From assembly GCA_050084515.1 (NCBI GenBank), contig CM114272.1, forward strand, positions 620,001 to 684,000: a DNA stretch of 64,000 nucleotides, written 5' to 3'. The translations under genes and the position numbers were made by a program. The notes below the pieces were generated by a model. The model searched no databases, had not been told where the DNA came from, and worked only from the letters and a program-made list of their open reading frames with translations. Source of the stretch: Blasia pusilla (lineage: Eukaryota; Marchantiophyta; Marchantiopsida; Blasiales). Position 1 is the first letter of the stretch. Every line of letters starts with the position of its first letter. Of the stretch, positions 60,011 to 64,000 are shown piece after piece.

Positions 60011-60575
60011 AGGTGCCCATGAAATGCAGGGGATATAAAAAAGTGTTTAAGGGCGGGGTCGCTTGCGACCCCAAGAAACCACCCGCCGGTTGGAACTGCT
60101 CGCCGGCGGCGGCTTTCCAGCCAGTTCCTTCCAGCCGGTTGGGAGAATACGACAAAAAAAGTGACAAAAACGACAAAAACGGTTAGAACTGGAACGAGTT
60201 TTTTCAAATTTCTACCGGGTTGTGGAGGTCGCGAGGACACACATCATTTCTTGCGCCCAATTTTTTTGGGCGCAAGAAAACCAAGGACTGCCGGACAAAA
60301 CCAAAGACTCTCTTTGCAAATCACCGACTCCGGCCAGGACAAAAGATTATGGACCGTTCGATGGAGATCTGCTTTAACAAGGACCACCGTCGGTGCCCGA
60401 CGCTGGCCCATGGACCCGGCCCTAAGAGCTAGTGTATAACCCGTGAAGGGAAGAGATTAATAATGCTGCACATAAATTTTTCTTGCTCCCGTAGCATGTG
60501 AATATTTCCTGTTGCCACATGTCAAGCAGAGAGGTGTTTGCAAATCAAGAAAGCACTCTCCCATGACAATTTAGA
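60011..60575. repeat. Dispersed repeat R1, copy 3, interrupted by a MITE
   Basis: gtgcccatgaaatgcagggg to gtgtttaa, then after the insertion gagctagtgtataacccgtg, gaagggaagagattaat, ccacatgtcaagcagagagg and gcactctccc. Same order as the copies at 3287-3717. Confidence 0.8.
60051..60422. mobile_element. PIF/Harbinger-like MITE, 372 bp, TAA target duplication
   Basis: GC-rich island in AT-rich DNA. Termini gggcggggtc and gacccggccc form 10-bp inverted repeats with one mismatch, flanked by TAA on both sides (60048-60050 and 60423-60425). Deleting the insert and one TAA restores the R1 repeat seen at 3287. G-rich termini plus a 3-bp TNA duplication are the hallmarks of PIF/Harbinger (Tourist-type) MITEs. 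It contains a perfect 14-bp-arm hairpin (60247-60260 with 60266-60279). No transposase; ORFs inside are chance. Confidence 0.85.
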
Positions 60576-63300
60576 TAAGCAAACTAGTATATCCTTATTC
60601 AAAAGAGAGCTACATAAAATCATAGGCCATAAGTCCTTGAAAGACTTCTCTTTTCAATTTAGTGTGGTGTAGATTTTGAAAAGCAATATCTCATTCATGA
60701 TGGTTGCATTCTCTCACAACAACTTCTTGAACCTTTTATACTAAGGTTTTTCTTCCTCATGAGAAACAACCAAGGTTTCTATCTCTTTCACATTCCAATC
60801 TTTCAAACCATTCATATGTGATTATATGTGAAGGGGTTTTATAATTTTCATTCCTCCAACCAAACTATTATTTCCAAATCTCTCTTTTGATGTTATACAT
60901 ATTCCCTCAATAAAATTCCTTTAGAAGAAAACTATATATTCTAGATCATTATCCCGTATATCTCTCTTCATTTGGATGGAATGGAATAAATACCCCCTAG
61001 TTTTAGCTTATAGATGCATCAAATACCCATTTATAACCCCATAAATTGGACTCAAATAGAAACCACTATAGTTGGATGCTAGTCACGCATTAATGTCTAC
61101 AGTCTTATGAATGCAATTCATATGAGCGTGTGCAACTTGAGTGTTAACAATGGAACCCATATTAGTAATATCTACAAATTCCATCTTAAATATTTTATTG
61201 AGTGTGGCCATAGAGTTTAGAATGTTAGCCAAAATGTAAAGATAACAAACCTTTTCGAATAATCTCAACTTTTGAAATGAAAAGATGTCATTCCATAATC
61301 ATACCTAGGATCAACTCCTTGGAAGTAAACGAATATAGACTCCGAAGTATCACACAATATTGTTATTTCTTACCATATATTAAGCTACCTAATCTAAAGG
61401 AAGTTTTTTTACCCACTTGCGAGAATCATTCAACTCTACTCGATTCGGCGTCAATGTAAACTTTTGCTTAGAGATCCTCTTACAATGAAAAGTAGTTGAA
61501 TTTATAAGGTTTTCCATCTGATTACTCATTTTCTTACACATAAGACTTTTAGCTACAGCTTAGGGCATCTAAATTAGTCTTATGTGCCACACATTGTATA
61601 CTTGTAAAAAAAAGTCACATTTCTCTACGATCAAACGTAAAAACCATTACGTAATCCTACCATCATAGTAGCTCATTTGGAGCCAAATCCTTGCAAACAA
61701 TCAAAATGCATGTCGCATTCCCTCAATAAAGATAGGATATAATGTGAAAAAGATTCCACGTCCTTATTCTTGATCCAAGTCAATCCAAGAAAATGCATGA
61801 CTTCTTGCCCCTAATCTAAGTAAATAGCAAAGACTACGAGATGACATGTTACAAAGATATTTTTACTCTTATCTACCATAAACCCACAAAACAAGCTAAG
61901 TTTTACTCTATTTAGGACTCTTTTTGCACATCTTGATGATACACAAGTTTTGTCGTCTTGAGACATGGTCTTAATTAGGATATATGAGACTCTGGAATGC
62001 TAACATAGGGATCTCATTCCGATAATTAAGAATGACCCCTAAGGTATTTCTCCCCTCTTTATATACTCTTGAGTGATGCCTTCCCTTAACATCAAGGACC
62101 AATAAGATTGAGTCTACCTCATCTCGTCCTTAGTGATCATGCAATTATTTTTCTTCATGCTTGCAATGTGTCTTCTTGATCTACCATGTCATGACTTTAT
62201 CCTTATACGTGCTCTATTCCTCTTATTCCTTTGGCCTAACCCTAAATAATACACTTATATCCTTAGTGATTATTGTAACTCAGTCTCTACTAAGTTCTAT
62301 CTTATTACATGTTGATAGTTATGAACGTCTTGAGTAGCTCACAAAGGCTATGGAAAGATGAGAATACAAAATTTGGCTTTGCACCAATAGAAGCAGCTCA
62401 GAGAAGGATCAATAGGGACTTACCACATATCCCAATGGATGAGGATATGGCTTTTTTCAAGTCTTTTCTCACAATAAAGGTAAGCCCATGCTAATTTAGC
62501 ATGTTCCTTTGATTTCTCATGATTTATGGAGGTTGAGATCTTTAGGTTCAAAGCTCGATGAGTTGAGAAGGTTGATTTTATTTTACTATCTCTGCATATC
62601 TTACAAAAAAATCGCCCAACATAAGGGACTTGAATTCTATTGACTTTAAGGTATAGAACAATGCATCTCTCTAAAAATTTGTTTTCTTTTCAATTAGAGA
62701 TTGAAGAGGGTTGATTGGATCCATATTATCAAATTTAGAATCATCTACATCTTCTATAGGCTCATTAGATGGTTCTTGTTTCTTGATAAACCTTCGTTTA
62801 GTAAGTGGCTGCAATCTTCTCCTTTGAAGATGACGAGGTTGGTCAGTCATGTCTTTACTATGTCCTTTACAAGTATAAAATACACTAAATTTCAAATTTA
62901 TACTATAATGTGCGGAGGGGGTTACTTCTTTTGGTAACTCCCCGTTCCCAAAGAAGTGAAGCTCCTCCACAAGTGGTCGTCTGAAATGTCCTCTTGTGAG
63001 AAAAAGTTAAAAAGATTTGCCTCATATTTTATTTAGACGGCCTTATTTTTAACCGAGCAAGGGGTTACTAAAAAGGGAAAAAAGAAAGTGAATCTTTCGA
63101 GGGTGTTGGGTTTTCTTTTCACAGTCTTTTTTTCGACCATCTGTATTCAATCTCGGCCTATTTCTATCAGATCTCGCATTATGCTCTAACTGTGCCTTGC
63201 TTGGCATTTTTTTGAGACAACTGGCACATAAGTATTGGAGGCTCTGGACAAACATAGTAAGCACATGTTACGTGGAGACACATGCTGACGTTCGGAATTT
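60576..63300. other. AT-rich intergenic region, no gene recognised
   Basis: Short ORFs at 61083-61268, 62309-62494 and 62671-62970 have no recognisable domain and AT-driven composition. Confidence 0.45.
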
Positions 63301-63840
63301 TTGAATGGAGTTAAGTATTTGCTACTTCCCTCTCTCCTCCAAAGAGGCGCGCCAAGTAGGAAGGAGCGGGGAGAAGATCCGAGCAAGAAGCGGGGAGGGG
63401 GAGGACGATCCGAGCATCGATTTGCACCCTGTCAAATTTCCCTCAATCTGCGGCACGTCCGCCTTAACTCTGCAGCCCGTCCGCTTCAAATCTGCAGTAC
63501 GTCCACTTCAGGCATTCATCACAATATTGATCGCATTATGAGGTTCGTGGCAAGATCAGTGGAGTACAGGAACAACGAACTTCGGTCGATGCCACTATGT
63601 GGTCCGGTGGCACTAGAACCAAACTCCAATGGCATCGCCCTTTCTTTTCCTCTTCTCTGGCATCAGGTGATAGCTTTTAATTTTTTAGCTTTTCCGAGCT
63701 TCTCTCAACAGACGCATCGATACGCAGTTAGTAGCTCCCACTCATCCATCAGACATGACAGAATTGACCTCAAGGCACAACCTCAAACAAATCTTGCAGT
63801 GCCATCGGCACCTGAATCTTCATCCACCACAGTCCCATGA
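63301..63840 (+). CDS. Unassigned ORF at the window edge, doubtful
   Basis: 179 codons starting MNGVKYLLLPSLL in a locally GC-richer stretch (63320-64000). I recognise no domain; the sequence is Ser/Arg-rich, overlapping frames are also open, and it has no Kozak-like support. It may be 5' UTR or exon 1 of a gene continuing beyond 64000, or chance. Confidence 0.15.
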   Translation: MNGVKYLLLPSLLQRGAPSRKERGEDPSKKRGGGGRSEHRFAPCQISLNLRHVRLNSAARPLQICSTSTSGIHHNIDRIMRFVARSVEYRNNELRSMPLCGPVALEPNSNGIALSFPLLWHQVIAFNFLAFPSFSQQTHRYAVSSSHSSIRHDRIDLKAQPQTNLAVPSAPESSSTTVP

Positions 63841-64000
63841 CTAGAACAAGCCAAGAGCATGATCACAATCTTCCCGTCTACCAGTAGTGGCAGTGAAGCA
63901 AGAATTTTTGTGCCATCTCCATTCGTCTTGGAGCCAAGAGAACACGACATATCGGGAGAGGAAAAGACGTGGTGACAGTCACAATCGACGACACAAGCAG

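Noticed and set aside
59995-60439. ORFs of 70-107 codons on both strands
   Set aside because: They run across the borders of the GC-rich MITE and cannot be conserved genes.

Overview
The window looks like nuclear DNA of a land plant. Both large genes are plant-type and have many spliceosomal introns: a CDKC-class cyclin-dependent kinase with the plant PITAIRE helix, and a 27-exon RAD50. Intergenic DNA is AT-rich and crowded with Ty1/copia LTR retrotransposons, solo LTRs, a PIF/Harbinger-like MITE, (CT)n arrays and degenerate tandem repeats. I cannot fix the species; a bryophyte or other early-diverging land plant is possible, but that is inference.

Layout. 1-4.9 kb: the end of a GC-rich repetitive element, a 52-bp x3 tandem repeat, a decayed copia gag remnant and a dispersed repeat. 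4.97-7.94 kb (+): a small secreted cupin-like gene, three coding exons by my model. 8.2-16 kb: AT-rich DNA with a second copy of the GC-rich element, a tandem duplication and a tRNA-Pro fragment. 16.9-17.4 kb: a probable retrotransposon end. 18.2-23.7 kb (-): CDKC, 14 coding exons that join into a clean 572-residue frame. 24.2-26.8 kb: GC-rich repeats, a 23-bp perfect hairpin, a 176-bp inverted repeat, (CT)49 and a solo LTR. 28.6-53.5 kb (-): RAD50, 27 coding exons, about 1,314 residues if one missing base in exon 6 is allowed for. 54-64 kb: RAD50 upstream tandem repeats, then gene-poor AT-rich DNA with repeat copies and the MITE.

The most striking architecture is RAD50 intron 24 (29334-41099, 11.8 kb). 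It holds a complete copia element with matching 5-bp target duplications, a truncated second copia element, and inside the LTR-derived tail of that one a solo LTR and a third copia element, whose gag is itself split by another solo LTR. The target duplications let the insertion order be read directly. Splice sites on both sides still give an intact reading frame.

RAD50 (DNA double-strand-break repair) and CDKC (P-TEFb-type transcription kinase) lie in the same orientation about 5 kb apart; nothing suggests joint regulation. I found no CRISPR array, operon, phage or biosynthetic cluster, and no convincing new multi-gene system. The best leads are the RAD50 frameshift, the nested intron, the small secreted cupin-like protein and several unclassified repeat families.
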